Source of the DNA: Sphingopyxis fribergensis
Lineage (GTDB): Bacteria > Pseudomonadota > Alphaproteobacteria > Sphingomonadales > Sphingomonadaceae
Direction: 5' to 3'
Assembly: GCF_000803645.1 (NCBI RefSeq)
Contig: NZ_CP009122.1
Coordinates: 3,510,501 to 3,574,500 of the forward strand
Length of the DNA stretch: 64,000 bases
Positions 32,790 through 40,483 of this stretch are shown here, in pieces; within the stretch, counting starts at the first letter, position 1; every line of letters starts with the position of its first letter. The notes under the pieces are model-generated. The model searched no databases, was not told where the DNA came from, and saw only the letters and a program-made list of their open reading frames with translations. A program made the position numbers and the translations under genes.

Positions 32790-33836
32790 TTGTCAAAAAG
32801 ATCGCCCATATCTGTCTACTCCATCGACAAACAGGGCAACATTTTCGATGGCAGCGGAGCGAGAGTTTTTACAAGCATCGATCTATTCACGACGCTAGTT
32901 TCTCAAGATGACATCTGTTTTCTCTGCCACGAAAAAAGCATAGACAAGGAATTCAATCAAGAACATGTCATACCGAACTGGGTTCAAAATCTATGCGAAC
33001 TGAACGATAAATACATACAACTTCCTAATAAGACAAAATTTCCGTACAAAGACTACAAAATTTCATGCTGCAAAGAATGCAACTCCTTTCTTGGTGATTG
33101 CTACGAATCTCCAATATCTCGGGCGGTATCCAAAGGCGGCGACCACCTATCTGCCTTTCTTGATGACGGAGGAATGTGGAAAATATTTTTGTGGATGAAT
33201 CTGATATACTTTAAAGTTCACCTGAAAGATAATTTTCTTAGGCTAAATAGAGATAGGCGAGAGCCAGACATAAAGATCGGATCGCTCCACGATTGGGAGG
33301 CAATGCATCATTGCCATTCCTTAATAAGAGCAGAAAAATTCGGCATCCCAATCCAAATTGAAGGTGCTTTGGGATCAACTATGTGCCTTCATTTGGGTGA
33401 CTGGGCAGAAAAAATCCCCTTTGACTACAATGACCATATTCATACGCACACGATCTTCATAAGATGTCGTAAGATTGCGATAATCTGTGTGCAAAACGAT
33501 GCTTGCGGAACGCTCCAGGGTCTAGAACCTATAATCGACAATTTGCCTCCCGATCTCTCGCAGGTTCAGCTCAGTGAATTGATTACAGAATTTCAGTTTG
33601 TGAGTCACAATTTAAAGAATAGGCCAGAATTTATGACGACCCTTATTAAAGGAAGTCCGCATATCGAAGCCATAGTTCCAAACGAATTTGAGCTAAATGA
33701 TCTTGAGTTCGAGCTCCGAGGCGCGCTCATGCTAAGAAACCTCAAAGCCATTAGCCCAGGCTTTAAGTTGAATGGACTGACGCCAGAACAGAGTGAAGCG
33801 GCAATCCTGAAAGGCGATGTCTCTTTCATCCGATAA
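32790..33836 (+). CDS. HNH endonuclease-like protein, AT-rich and probably acquired
   Basis: A 348-residue protein. Residues about 46-110 hold a zinc-type HNH core: ICFLCHEKS, then FNQEHVIPNWVQNL with the catalytic His, then KISCCKECNSFLG with CxxC and Asn. The other 230 residues show no known domain. Base composition is far from its neighbours (for instance 33181-33240 has only 14 G or C of 60), and codon choice follows. This points to recent transfer. A TTG at 32790 is the best start visible, with no clear ribosome binding site. No methyltransferase or helicase is adjacent, so a restriction system is not shown. Confidence 0.7.
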   Translation: MSKRSPISVYSIDKQGNIFDGSGARVFTSIDLFTTLVSQDDICFLCHEKSIDKEFNQEHVIPNWVQNLCELNDKYIQLPNKTKFPYKDYKISCCKECNSFLGDCYESPISRAVSKGGDHLSAFLDDGGMWKIFLWMNLIYFKVHLKDNFLRLNRDRREPDIKIGSLHDWEAMHHCHSLIRAEKFGIPIQIEGALGSTMCLHLGDWAEKIPFDYNDHIHTHTIFIRCRKIAIICVQNDACGTLQGLEPIIDNLPPDLSQVQLSELITEFQFVSHNLKNRPEFMTTLIKGSPHIEAIVPNEFELNDLEFELRGALMLRNLKAISPGFKLNGLTPEQSEAAILKGDVSFIR

Positions 33837-33894
33837 AATGCCGTCGAAAATTACACTGAAAAGCGCAACAGGTTGCTCTGTCGCGTCACGCCGC

Positions 33895-33985
33895 ATGGAT
33901 GCCGGATCAAGTCCGGCATGACGAGGCGCGGGGAAGCATCCGGTTTGGTATAGACTCGTCACCCCGGACTTGATCCAGGGTCCAT
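33895..33985. repeat. Two partial palindromic repeats, CCGGACTTGATCC type
   Basis: GATGCCGGATCAAGTCCGGC (33898-33917) and CACCCCGGACTTGATCCAGG (33960-33979) are single arms of the family found complete at 34368, 51743 and 60415. They flank the 3' side of the AT-rich HNH gene. Confidence 0.7.
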
Positions 33986-34006
33986 CGCCGCCCTAGCCTC
34001 CACCCC

Positions 34007-34321
34007 ATGCACGCCGACTTCCAGCCCTGCGTTTATATCATGGCCAGCGCGCGGCACGGCACGCTCTACACCGGCGTCACCTCGCACCTGATCCAGCGCA
34101 TCTGCCAGCATCGGGGCGGCAGCTTCGACGGCTTCACCAAACGCTATGGCGTCAAAACGCTCGTCTGGTTCGAACTCGCCGGGACGATGCACGCCGCGAT
34201 CACGCGCGAGAAGCAGATCAAGAATTGGCAGCGCAAATGGAAGATCGAGCTGATCGAGGCGGCGAACCCGGAGTGGCGCGATCTGGCCGAGGAATTGGGG
34301 TTGACGCCGCTGGGTGGGTGA
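34007..34321 (+). CDS. GIY-YIG nuclease family protein
   Basis: A 104-residue single-domain GIY-YIG protein of the YhbQ/UPF0213 type. The signature pair appears as CVYIMASARHGTLYTGVTSHL (about residues 8-28), with the catalytic Arg at IQRICQH and the metal-binding Glu in ITREKQIKNW (about 67). Stand-alone proteins of this size are common in sphingomonads and are thought to act on DNA. Their cellular role is not settled. It lies between palindromic repeats next to the AT-rich HNH gene. Confidence 0.88.
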   Translation: MHADFQPCVYIMASARHGTLYTGVTSHLIQRICQHRGGSFDGFTKRYGVKTLVWFELAGTMHAAITREKQIKNWQRKWKIELIEAANPEWRDLAEELGLTPLGG

Positions 34322-34367
34322 CGCCTACCCTCCGCATCTCCCCTTCATCCGGCACCTCCCCCTCATT

Positions 34368-34442
34368 CGTCATGCCGGACTTGATCCGGCATCCATTCCA
34401 GCGCCGGCGTCGTGGACCCCGGATCAAGTCCGGGGTGACGAA
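34368..34442. repeat. Palindromic repeat, CCGGACTTGATCCGG type
   Basis: CGTCATGCCGGACTTGATCC and GGATCAAGTCCGGGGTGACG are inverted around a short spacer. The 260-bp stretch 34322-34581 holds this unit and no gene. Confidence 0.85.
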
Positions 34443-34581
34443 AGAGGGGTGGCGCTTCGAGTATTCGCGCCTTCACGTGAGCCCCAATCTCCGCCAAGCC
34501 CCGCACCCCCAAATCCTATTTCGCACACCCCACCCCAAAACCCCCTTTCCTACATTATTCGCCTATGCTCCAAACTGGCAG

Positions 34582-35322
34582 ATGAGCCACATCGCCCCCA
34601 TCCCCGCGCCCGACGCGACCCCCGCCACCATCCCCGAAACAACCCCCACGCTCGACGCGCACGGTCACGACCCCGCCGCTTACGACTGGGTGCCGGTGCT
34701 GAAAAAGCGCCGCAAGGACGGCTGGTCGCCCGACAAGCAGCGCGCCTTTATCGAGGCGCTGGCCGACAGCGGCTCGGTCGCCGCCGCGGCGCGGGCCGTC
34801 GGCATGACCGAATCCACCGCCTATCGCCTGCGCCGGTCGCCCGGCGCCGAAGCGTTCGACCGTGCCTGGTCCGCCGCGATCGATGCGGCGTCGAAGAAAT
34901 TGCTCGACGCCGCCTTCGAACGCGCGCTGGTCGGTACCGACGAACCGGTGTTCGACCGCGACGGCAACCGCGTCGGCCGCCGCCTGCGCCAAAGCGACCG
35001 GCTGCTGATGTTCCTGCTGCGCGCCTATGTCCCCGACCGGTTCGGCGAGCGCGGCGCGGCGCCCGCGCCCGCCGCCACCCCGGTGGGCGCTATCCCGATG
35101 GCGGAGGCGCTGGTCCGGCTTCACCCCGCGCCGCCCTCCGCGCCCGCGGCGCTGATGGTGCCCGACGACCTCGCGATGGCGCTCGACATCGCCGATCAGT
35201 GCGACGGCCAATTGCCGCCTTGGTATCGCGAGGATCGCGAAGAGTTGCTGGAAGTGCCTGCCCCAACGGCCCCCGTCGCAGCGGCGGGCGACGCGGCAGA
35301 TGACGAGGCTGACCTTTACTGA
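34582..35322 (+). CDS. Helix-turn-helix protein of unknown function
   Basis: A 246-residue protein. Residues about 50-95 form a likely DNA-binding domain: WSPDKQRAFIEALADSGSVA then AAARAVGMTESTAYRLRRSP, similar to the small HTH of terminase-like or homeodomain-like proteins. The middle (about 96-160) is helical with a VGRRLRQSDRLLMFLLRAY stretch. The C-terminus is Ala/Pro-rich and low complexity. The stop codon falls inside the first copy of a 23-bp direct repeat. The frame is open further upstream through a repeat, and the ATG at 34582 is the first sensible start. Confidence 0.7.
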   Translation: MSHIAPIPAPDATPATIPETTPTLDAHGHDPAAYDWVPVLKKRRKDGWSPDKQRAFIEALADSGSVAAAARAVGMTESTAYRLRRSPGAEAFDRAWSAAIDAASKKLLDAAFERALVGTDEPVFDRDGNRVGRRLRQSDRLLMFLLRAYVPDRFGERGAAPAPAATPVGAIPMAEALVRLHPAPPSAPAALMVPDDLAMALDIADQCDGQLPPWYREDREELLEVPAPTAPVAAAGDAADDEADLY

Positions 35323-35372
35323 CCTTTGGCCGCACCGCGGCGCCATTGGGCTGACCTTTACTGACCTTTGGC
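35308..35372. repeat. Two 23-bp direct repeats made of 10-bp units
   Basis: GCTGACCTTTACTGACCTTT followed by GGC occurs at 35308-35330 and again at 35350-35372, a 42-bp period. Each copy is itself CTGACCTTTA plus CTGACCTTTG. The first copy contains the stop codon of the upstream gene. Confidence 0.8.
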
Positions 35373-35404
35373 GCAGGCCTTCGCCATCTGGGAGGACGCA
35401 GCCC

Positions 35405-35902
35405 TCAATGCACCGTAACCGGCCGCATCGTCCCGCTCGCCCGCGCCGCCGCGAACATCACCCCGTCGCGCGCCACCTCGGGCGGGCCTTCGAGCATATA
35501 GAGCTTCACCAGCTCGCGCGTGACCTCGCTGTCGTCGTCGACGACCAGCCGCAGCGACTCGAACCCGATATTGCCGCGCGCCACCACGACATCGCGCACC
35601 AGCGCGAGCGGCCACTGGGCACTCCCACCGCGATAGAGTGTCACCCCGTCGTGGCGGAGGTAATCGCCGCGCCGCCGCCACATGCCGATCATAGTGGCCC
35701 ACACGCCCAGCACCGCCGCGATGCCGAGCAGCAGCAGCGGTTGCCCGAAGACCATGTTCCAGAAAGCATCGACCGGATCGCCGCCCCAGTCGAGCCGCAC
35801 CAGCAGCACGCCGAACAGCACCGCGCAGGCGAACTGCCACCCCACCAAAGGCGCCGTCCGCAGCCGCGCCACCACCACCATCTTCCGATCCCCGTCCATC
35901 AT
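35405..35902 (-). CDS. Two-helix membrane protein with PH-like domain, unknown
   Basis: A 165-residue protein. Two membrane helices (about 19-37, GWQFACAVLFGVLLVRL, and about 53-72, PLLLLGIAAVLGVWATMIGM) form a hairpin. A C-terminal cytoplasmic domain (about 75-165) starts RRRGDYLRHDGVTLYRGG and resembles the beta-rich bacterial PH/DUF fold. Convergent with the HTH gene. No function assigned. Confidence 0.65.
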   Translation of the reverse strand: MMDGDRKMVVVARLRTAPLVGWQFACAVLFGVLLVRLDWGGDPVDAFWNMVFGQPLLLLGIAAVLGVWATMIGMWRRRGDYLRHDGVTLYRGGSAQWPLALVRDVVVARGNIGFESLRLVVDDDSEVTRELVKLYMLEGPPEVARDGVMFAAARASGTMRPVTVH

Positions 35903-36117
35903 CGCGGCCTAAATAGGCATCGCCGCCGCGCCGCGCCACCCCGCGCCAACGCGCACGCCTTCGCGCCGGTGCGAAACAGGACCGCGCACCGCTTTCCTAC
36001 ATTGGCGCCGCGCACGGGCAGGCGGGGCAGCGGCGCTGCGACGCCGCAAGGGAACCTAAGGGCGAAGCATCCGTAATTATTGCGGCGCGAAACGGCTGCG
36101 CCGAAGGAGTCAATATC

Positions 36118-36291
36118 ATCGAGACCAGAACCCTCATTGCCTATGGCCTTATCCTGTTGCTGGCTGCGGCGGCCATCATTGGCATCGCGGTCCTGCGCCA
36201 CAACAGCCACGACCGCAAAATCGCCCGTCGGCGTGCGCGCGAACAGGTACGCCAGGACGAACGCAACGAAGCGGCATCGGGGCCGGATTAA
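36118..36291 (+). CDS. Small single-helix membrane protein, apparent ATC start
   Basis: A 57-residue open frame encodes IETRTLIAYGLILLLAAAAI followed by IGIAVL, a clear membrane helix, then a strongly charged tail with RKIARRRAREQVRQDERNE and a TAA stop. AAGGAG lies at 36104-36109, 8 bases before the ATC at 36118 (5 before an ATC at 36115). No ATG, GTG or TTG exists in this frame at a useful position. Either a rare ATC start is used or the start codon is mutated. Coding-like codon choice supports a real gene. The function is unknown. Confidence 0.5.
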   Translation: METRTLIAYGLILLLAAAAIIGIAVLRHNSHDRKIARRRAREQVRQDERNEAASGPD

Positions 36292-36367
36292 CCGCCCCGG
36301 CCGCGGGACGGGCCGCCGCCCGCCGCGCCAAATCTTTGCTATACTCCGCCCCGAAAGGAGAAAGCCC

Positions 36368-36535
36368 ATGCAGGCCGTAACCGAAGGCGACCGCCGCAAG
36401 GAGGTTCGCGTCCTCCTCGACCAGATTCAGGCGCACCCCGAACGCGACTGGACAGAGGCGCGACAACGCCTCGCGACGCTCAACAAATTGATCGCTGGAC
36501 CGCCCGGAAAACCATCGATATCGAACCCGCATTAG
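36368..36535 (+). CDS. Small hypothetical protein
   Basis: A 55-residue cytoplasmic protein rich in charged residues (VTEGDRRKEVRVLLDQIQAH, DWTEARQRLATLNKLI), probably two helices. AAGGAG stands 8 bases before the ATG, so translation is likely. The frame is open upstream, but this start is much better. It follows the small membrane ORF by 76 bp and may share its transcript. No family recognised. Confidence 0.65.
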   Translation: MQAVTEGDRRKEVRVLLDQIQAHPERDWTEARQRLATLNKLIAGPPGKPSISNPH

Positions 36536-36691
36536 CCACTCGTCGCTCGCTGGCGGCGGTCCGTCGCAACCCGCGCAATGCGATGCAACGATCGGGCCTT
36601 GCGCAAGTTTACGGGTCGTAGGCATCGGCGCCGCCCCTTCCCCCCCGCGGGCGCGCGCCGATGCCGCACCAAATGCCACGACGGAGACAGC

Positions 36692-37138
36692 ATGCACAAA
36701 GCATTCGCCCTTCTGACGGTCGCACCCTCGCTCCTCGCATATCCTGCCTTCGCTCAGCTCGCCCCGGATGGCAGCGCCAATGTCGACCTTGTCGGCAAGG
36801 TCGGGCTGAACGGCAACGCGGTCGTTGCCGCCGTCGATGGCGTGACCAATCCCGTCGCCGGCGCGGTCGGCACCACCGTCGACGACGCGAACCTCACCCT
36901 CGCGACGCGCGAGCAGGTCCGCGCCGGCGCCGAACTCTATGATACGGGCGGCAACAGCATCGGCACGGTGCACAGCGTCGAGGGCGACACTGCGGTCGTC
37001 GTGCGCGGCGGCAAGCTCTATAATGTGCCGATCGGGCAAATCTATCATGGCGCGGTGGGCGCGACCCACGGCCTCGTCACCAAATTGTCGAGCGCCGAGA
37101 TTCAGGCGCGCACGACCGCCGAGATCGAATCGCGCTGA
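36692..37138 (+). CDS. Secreted hypothetical protein with PRC-barrel-like region
   Basis: A 148-residue protein with a signal peptide (1-21, ending AYPAFAQ). Residues about 22-75 are small and Val/Gly/Asp-rich. The region about 76-130 (GAELYDTGGNSIGTVHSVEG, then VVRGGKLYNVPIGQIYHG) resembles a PRC-barrel strand pattern. It probably acts in the periplasm. An ACGGAGACAGC site precedes the ATG at 36692. The function is unknown. Confidence 0.68.
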   Translation: MHKAFALLTVAPSLLAYPAFAQLAPDGSANVDLVGKVGLNGNAVVAAVDGVTNPVAGAVGTTVDDANLTLATREQVRAGAELYDTGGNSIGTVHSVEGDTAVVVRGGKLYNVPIGQIYHGAVGATHGLVTKLSSAEIQARTTAEIESR

Positions 37139-37311
37139 ACGGGACAAGCAGCGGCGACCCCTTGCAACAAGGGACGTGGCCGCGCTGGGGGGAGCCGGGT
37201 GCACTCGGTTCCCCTCCCCGCCGGGGAAATTGAGAGACTGCATCGTACCGCGATCGGTGAGGGAGCCGGGGCACCGGCTCACTTTCGCTTTGCGCGGCGT
37301 GCGCCCGCTCC

Positions 37312-37347
37312 AAAGAAAATGGCCCGCCCCAGGGGAAGGGACGGGCC
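37312..37347 (-). terminator. Rho-independent terminator of the DUF2171 gene
   Basis: GGCCCGTCCC and GGGGCGGGCC (minus strand) pair around a short loop and are followed by ATTTTCTTTG. It lies downstream of the leftward gene at 37404-37643 and in the 265-bp gene-free stretch 37139-37403. Confidence 0.75.
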
Positions 37348-37403
37348 AGTTTCAGTGCCGGCGCGCCCGATTGCGGCGCCGACCCTCTGGTATCTCGTAA
37401 AGC

Positions 37404-37643
37404 CTATTCGGCTTCTTCAAACAGGTCGACCGCGTTCGCGGCGTTCGCCGACAGGCGAACCGTGTCGCCCTCGACCGCGGCGACCAGGCCCGCAGGCAGA
37501 TAATGATGCTTGCCGTCGCCGCTGTCGGCCTTGGTCAGCTTGATGCGTTCGCCGTCGAGGTGGTCGACGGTGCCGATGTGGACGCCGTCGGCGCCAACGA
37601 CGATCATATCTTCCTTGATCGCGCTATGGTCATGCTCTGCCAT
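37404..37643 (-). CDS. DUF2171 family protein
   Basis: A 79-residue protein matching the DUF2171 pattern: DMIVVGADGVHIGTVDHLDG followed by ERIKLTKADSG and a HHYLPAGLVAAVEGDTVRLS end, a small PRC-like beta barrel. Its role is unknown. Members are often stress-induced. Two in-frame ATGs exist; the one at 37643 has AAGGAG 7 bases upstream, while the other abuts the site. It is a single gene with its own terminator. Confidence 0.82.
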   Translation of the reverse strand: MAEHDHSAIKEDMIVVGADGVHIGTVDHLDGERIKLTKADSGDGKHHYLPAGLVAAVEGDTVRLSANAANAVDLFEEAE

Positions 37644-37783
37644 GGTCATTCTCCTTGCCGCTCCGGGGGAGGGGAGCCTGGTCATCATACGCACAAGAAT
37701 CGAGTCGGCTCCATATACCAAGATAGGGTGCACCAAAGCTGCGTCCGCTTCCCATTGCGCCGCCGCGGCGCTACCCTTCGGCC

Positions 37784-38512
37784 ATGCGTCCTCTCCCCCT
37801 GCTGGCTGCCGCCGCGCTTTTCACCGCGCCGCTCCCCGCCCTCGCCTGCTCGCCCGCTCCAGGCTACCGCATCCCGACCAACCTCGAACTCGTCGAGCAC
37901 GCCGACCTCATCCTGCTCGGCACCGTCACCGACGGCGATTTCGAACCCGACAGTACGCCGCAGCAGATGATCGCGGTCGAGCCGGTGGAAGCGCTCAAGG
38001 GCGCCATGCCGAGCGGTCCGATCGCACTGCCCGCGACGATCGCCACCGACGCCGACATGCAGCTCAGCAATCCGTACGAGCTAAAGGACGCGCATCCGCA
38101 GAGCCTCGCAGGCGCCTGCGTCCGCTATGTCTTTCCGCGCGGATCGCGTGTCCTCTTCTTCCTCGATCGCCAGGACGGCGCCTGGCACGCGGCGGGCGGC
38201 CCGTTCAGCCGCTGGGCCGAGGATGCGCTGACCGACGACACCCCTTGGCTCCAGGCGGTGCGCTTCTACATCGAGGTCGCCCGGCTGCCCGAGGAAGACC
38301 GCGCCGCCGCCCTAACCGCACGACGCGATGAACTCGGCATACTCGACGACGATCCGGTGGCCCAGCTGCTCGCCGCCGATATCGACCGCCAACTCGCCGG
38401 GCCGAACGCGCCGCTGAAGGGCTCGATCGAACTCGTCCCGGCGGAACCCGACGCGATCGGGGAAGCAGAGGCGGCGGCTTTGAAGGGCGAAACCGCCATC
38501 CCTGAGGATTAA
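37784..38512 (+). CDS. Secreted hypothetical protein
   Basis: A 242-residue protein with a signal peptide (1-21, ending PALACSP; the Cys could make it a lipoprotein). The body begins IPTNLELVEHADLILLGTVT and continues with VEPVEALKGAMPSGPIALPA, a pattern typical of small beta-sandwich secreted proteins that start with a 'transport cost' type strand (CSD-like). No catalytic motif. Its stop overlaps by 4 bp with the degraded nuclease gene on the other strand. Confidence 0.65.
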   Translation: MRPLPLLAAAALFTAPLPALACSPAPGYRIPTNLELVEHADLILLGTVTDGDFEPDSTPQQMIAVEPVEALKGAMPSGPIALPATIATDADMQLSNPYELKDAHPQSLAGACVRYVFPRGSRVLFFLDRQDGAWHAAGGPFSRWAEDALTDDTPWLQAVRFYIEVARLPEEDRAAALTARRDELGILDDDPVAQLLAADIDRQLAGPNAPLKGSIELVPAEPDAIGEAEAAALKGETAIPED

Positions 38513-38818
38513 CACCAAGGGCGGGGGCGTCCATCCCACGACCGCGCCAGCCCCTCGGCGACCAGTACCGACCCGACGCTCGTCCCGCCGCGCGTAACGA
38601 TGCGCAGCTTGCGACCGTAGCGATGGCGTCGCGGCCCGCGCTTTCAAGGCTGAACGCGCCTGCATTCAGCCATATGTGCAGCCGTTCGATCGCGGCTTCG
38701 CCCAGCGCCGCTCTTCGGCACAGCGCGCGGGGTGCGTTTCGGGGGTGTCGATGTCGGCGATGCGATATTTGTCACCCGCGAACCAGAAAGTGTCAGGTAG
38801 CGCCGCGCGGCTCATCAT
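38509..38818 (-). pseudogene. Degraded thermonuclease (SNase-like) gene
   Basis: Pieces of a staphylococcal nuclease-like fold are spread over three frames: DTFWFAGDKYRIADIDTPET with HPARCAEE, then after a shift ALGEAAIERLHIWLNAGAFS, then after another shift YGRKLRIVTRGGTSVGSVLV ending in GRPRPWC and TAA. The usual VxDGDTF start is missing (LPDTF instead), so the 5' end is also damaged. Two frameshifts in 300 bp make a functional product unlikely, unless they are sequencing errors. Confidence 0.7.
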
Positions 38819-39119
38819 CCTCAACGCCGCCGGGGCCAAGCTCGTCATCCTCGTCGTCGTCGCTGCGTTCGCCACGATAGGCGTCCATGTCGATCACGCC
38901 CGACCGCTCCATCTGGTTCATATGATCGACCAGATCCTGCACATCGTCGCTATCGTCGCCGCTGCTCACCTTGTCGCTGTCTTCAAGCGGCCGGTCGCGG
39001 CGCGCGGCTTCGGCGACGCTCTGAGCTTGCGCCTCTTCGTCATCCTGCTCGCGGTTGTGCGCTTCGGGCGCTTCGGCGGCGGAGACATTTGGTTCGGTTT
39101 TGCGGGGATCGTCGGCCAT
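38793..39119 (-). CDS. Acidic, probably disordered hypothetical protein
   Basis: A 108-residue protein dominated by Asp, Glu, Ser and Ala (REQDDEEAQAQSVAEAARRD, SDDDEDDELGPGG) with one short motif-like segment VQDLVDHMNQMERSGVIDMD that could bind a partner. AAGGA lies 7 bases before the ATG at 39119. No recognised domain. It is probably cytoplasmic and largely unfolded. It overlaps the start of the broken nuclease gene. Confidence 0.65.
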   Translation of the reverse strand: MADDPRKTEPNVSAAEAPEAHNREQDDEEAQAQSVAEAARRDRPLEDSDKVSSGDDSDDVQDLVDHMNQMERSGVIDMDAYRGERSDDDEDDELGPGGVEDDEPRGAT

Positions 39120-39174
39120 GACCTGTTCCTTGAAAGAGGATGGTCGGAAAACGCGCAGCCGTCGGTGCGGTTCC

Positions 39175-39867
39175 TCAGGCGACCGCCGCCAACACCTTCG
39201 TCTCAATCACGCGAATAAACACCTCGGGGTCCTGAGCGCCGGGGATCAGCATCCGGCCGCCGAGGATGAACGCCGGCACGCCGGTGATATTCTGGTCGGC
39301 CCAATAGGCCTCCTCGGTGCGCACCATCTCGCCGAACTCACCCGACGCCAGGATCGCGGCGGCACGTCCGCGGTCGAGCCCGACCGACGCGGCGACGTCG
39401 GCGAGCACATCATGGTCGCTCACATCGCGATTGTCGGTGAAATGCGCGGCGAACAGCGCGAGCTTCAGCGCAGTCTGCACACCCGTCACGGCGGCCTGCT
39501 CGGGCTCTTCTAGCGCGCCGGCCCAGGTCAGCAGGCGATGCGCGTCGAAACTGTTGCGCATCCGGAAATCGGGCCCGCGATTGAAGGGGAAACCCAGATC
39601 GGCGGCGACGCCCGCCATCTTACCGCTGTTCGCACGGCTCTGCTCGGCGTCGATGCCATATTTTCGCATGACATGGCTTGCCGCATCTTCGCCTTCGGCG
39701 GGCATGTCGGGGTTCAGCTCGAACGGATGCCACTGGACGCGAAAATCCAGCCGCCCCGCGAAATGCGCCATGACCTTCTGGAATTTCAACCAGCCGATGA
39801 TGCACCAAGGGCACATCACATCGGACACGATGTCGACGCTCAAGCGCGGTGTGCGCGGGTCAGTCAA
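39175..39867 (-). CDS. DsbA family oxidoreductase (FrnE-like)
   Basis: A 230-residue thioredoxin-fold protein without a signal peptide. The CxxC site is VMCPWCIIG (about residues 17-25) and the insert is mostly helical (about 60-170). The second half contains the cis-proline loop NITGVPAFILGGRMLIPGAQ. FrnE-type proteins act as cytoplasmic disulfide isomerases or polyketide-related oxidoreductases. A DRR-repeat small gene is next downstream of the same promoter region. Confidence 0.88.
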   Translation of the reverse strand: MTDPRTPRLSVDIVSDVMCPWCIIGWLKFQKVMAHFAGRLDFRVQWHPFELNPDMPAEGEDAASHVMRKYGIDAEQSRANSGKMAGVAADLGFPFNRGPDFRMRNSFDAHRLLTWAGALEEPEQAAVTGVQTALKLALFAAHFTDNRDVSDHDVLADVAASVGLDRGRAAAILASGEFGEMVRTEEAYWADQNITGVPAFILGGRMLIPGAQDPEVFIRVIETKVLAAVA

Positions 39868-39899
39868 ATTCCGTCTCCTGTCGACGCCGCGCGCCGCGC

Positions 39900-40040
39900 T
39901 CAGTCGACCGACCGGCGATCCTTGCCCGCGCGCCGATCGCCCTTACGACGATCCGGTCCCTTGTAATTCGGGTCGTCGGTTGTTCGGCGGTCGTTCGATC
40001 GCCGTTCCGGACTCGCCCGTTTATCTTCATCGCTCGCCAT
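39900..40040 (-). CDS. Small basic protein with DRR repeats
   Basis: A 46-residue protein with a repeated Asp-Arg-Arg pattern: SPERRSNDRRTTDDPNYKGP then DRRKGDRRAGKDRRSVD. It is very basic. The unit recurs about every 5-8 residues. Longer starts up to a TTG at 40118 would add a hydrophobic stretch and are less likely; GGAAG precedes the chosen ATG. It could bind nucleic acid or membrane. Family unknown. Confidence 0.58.
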   Translation of the reverse strand: MASDEDKRASPERRSNDRRTTDDPNYKGPDRRKGDRRAGKDRRSVD

Positions 40041-40170
40041 ATGCTTCCACCCCACCACAAAGGAAAACAGAACGACCCGGTGAACAATAGCGCACAAAAT
40101 AGTTAAAATGACAAGCAACGCCGGAAATCCGCCGATTGCCAGCTGGTCCGTTTTGGGGTGGTGAGCTGCC

Positions 40171-40332
40171 GTTCACCCTCGTCCGTCGGGAGAGGGATAT
40201 GCAGGCTTGGTTGCGCAGCAACCTAGCCGAAGTTGGGTGAGGGGATCACCCGTCAACTGCGCAGACGAACCTCAGACACCCTCACCCAACCCTCTCCCAA
40301 GGGGAGAGGGCTTTATGGCCGCAACCGGTCGC
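40171..40332. repeat. Long palindromic repeat, copy 1
   Basis: A repeated block; its 126-bp core (40184-40309) is identical by eye to 50788-50913. It includes inverted ends GTCGGGAGAGGG and CCCTCTCCC and the inner CTCACCCAACCCTCTCCC. The gene-free stretch 40041-40483 holds this and the next repeat only. Confidence 0.9.
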
Positions 40333-40352
40333 AAACGGTCACCTCCCTGTTC

Positions 40353-40435
40353 TGTTCGTGTCGAGCGAAGTCGAGACACCCATCGACCTTGCGCCACGCC
40401 GAGGCGCATCTCGACTTCGCTCGATGCGAACGGGG
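40353..40435. repeat. Palindromic repeat, GTGTCGAGCGAAGTCGAGACAC type (copy 2)
   Basis: GTTCGTGTCGAGCGAAGTCG and CATCTCGACTTCGCTCGATG surround a short spacer. It is related to the unit at 10404-10435. Confidence 0.75.
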
Positions 40436-40483
40436 TAGGTTGGGCAACTTCCGGTCGTTTGCTGCCGTTTTCATTTTCGCCGC

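Noticed and set aside
32790..34321. A complete restriction-modification system
   Set aside because: Two nuclease folds are present, but no methyltransferase, specificity or helicase gene is visible.
37139..37403. A gene in the gap after the PRC-barrel-like gene
   Set aside because: Open frames lack ribosome binding sites and coding-type codon choice. Only a terminator is supported.
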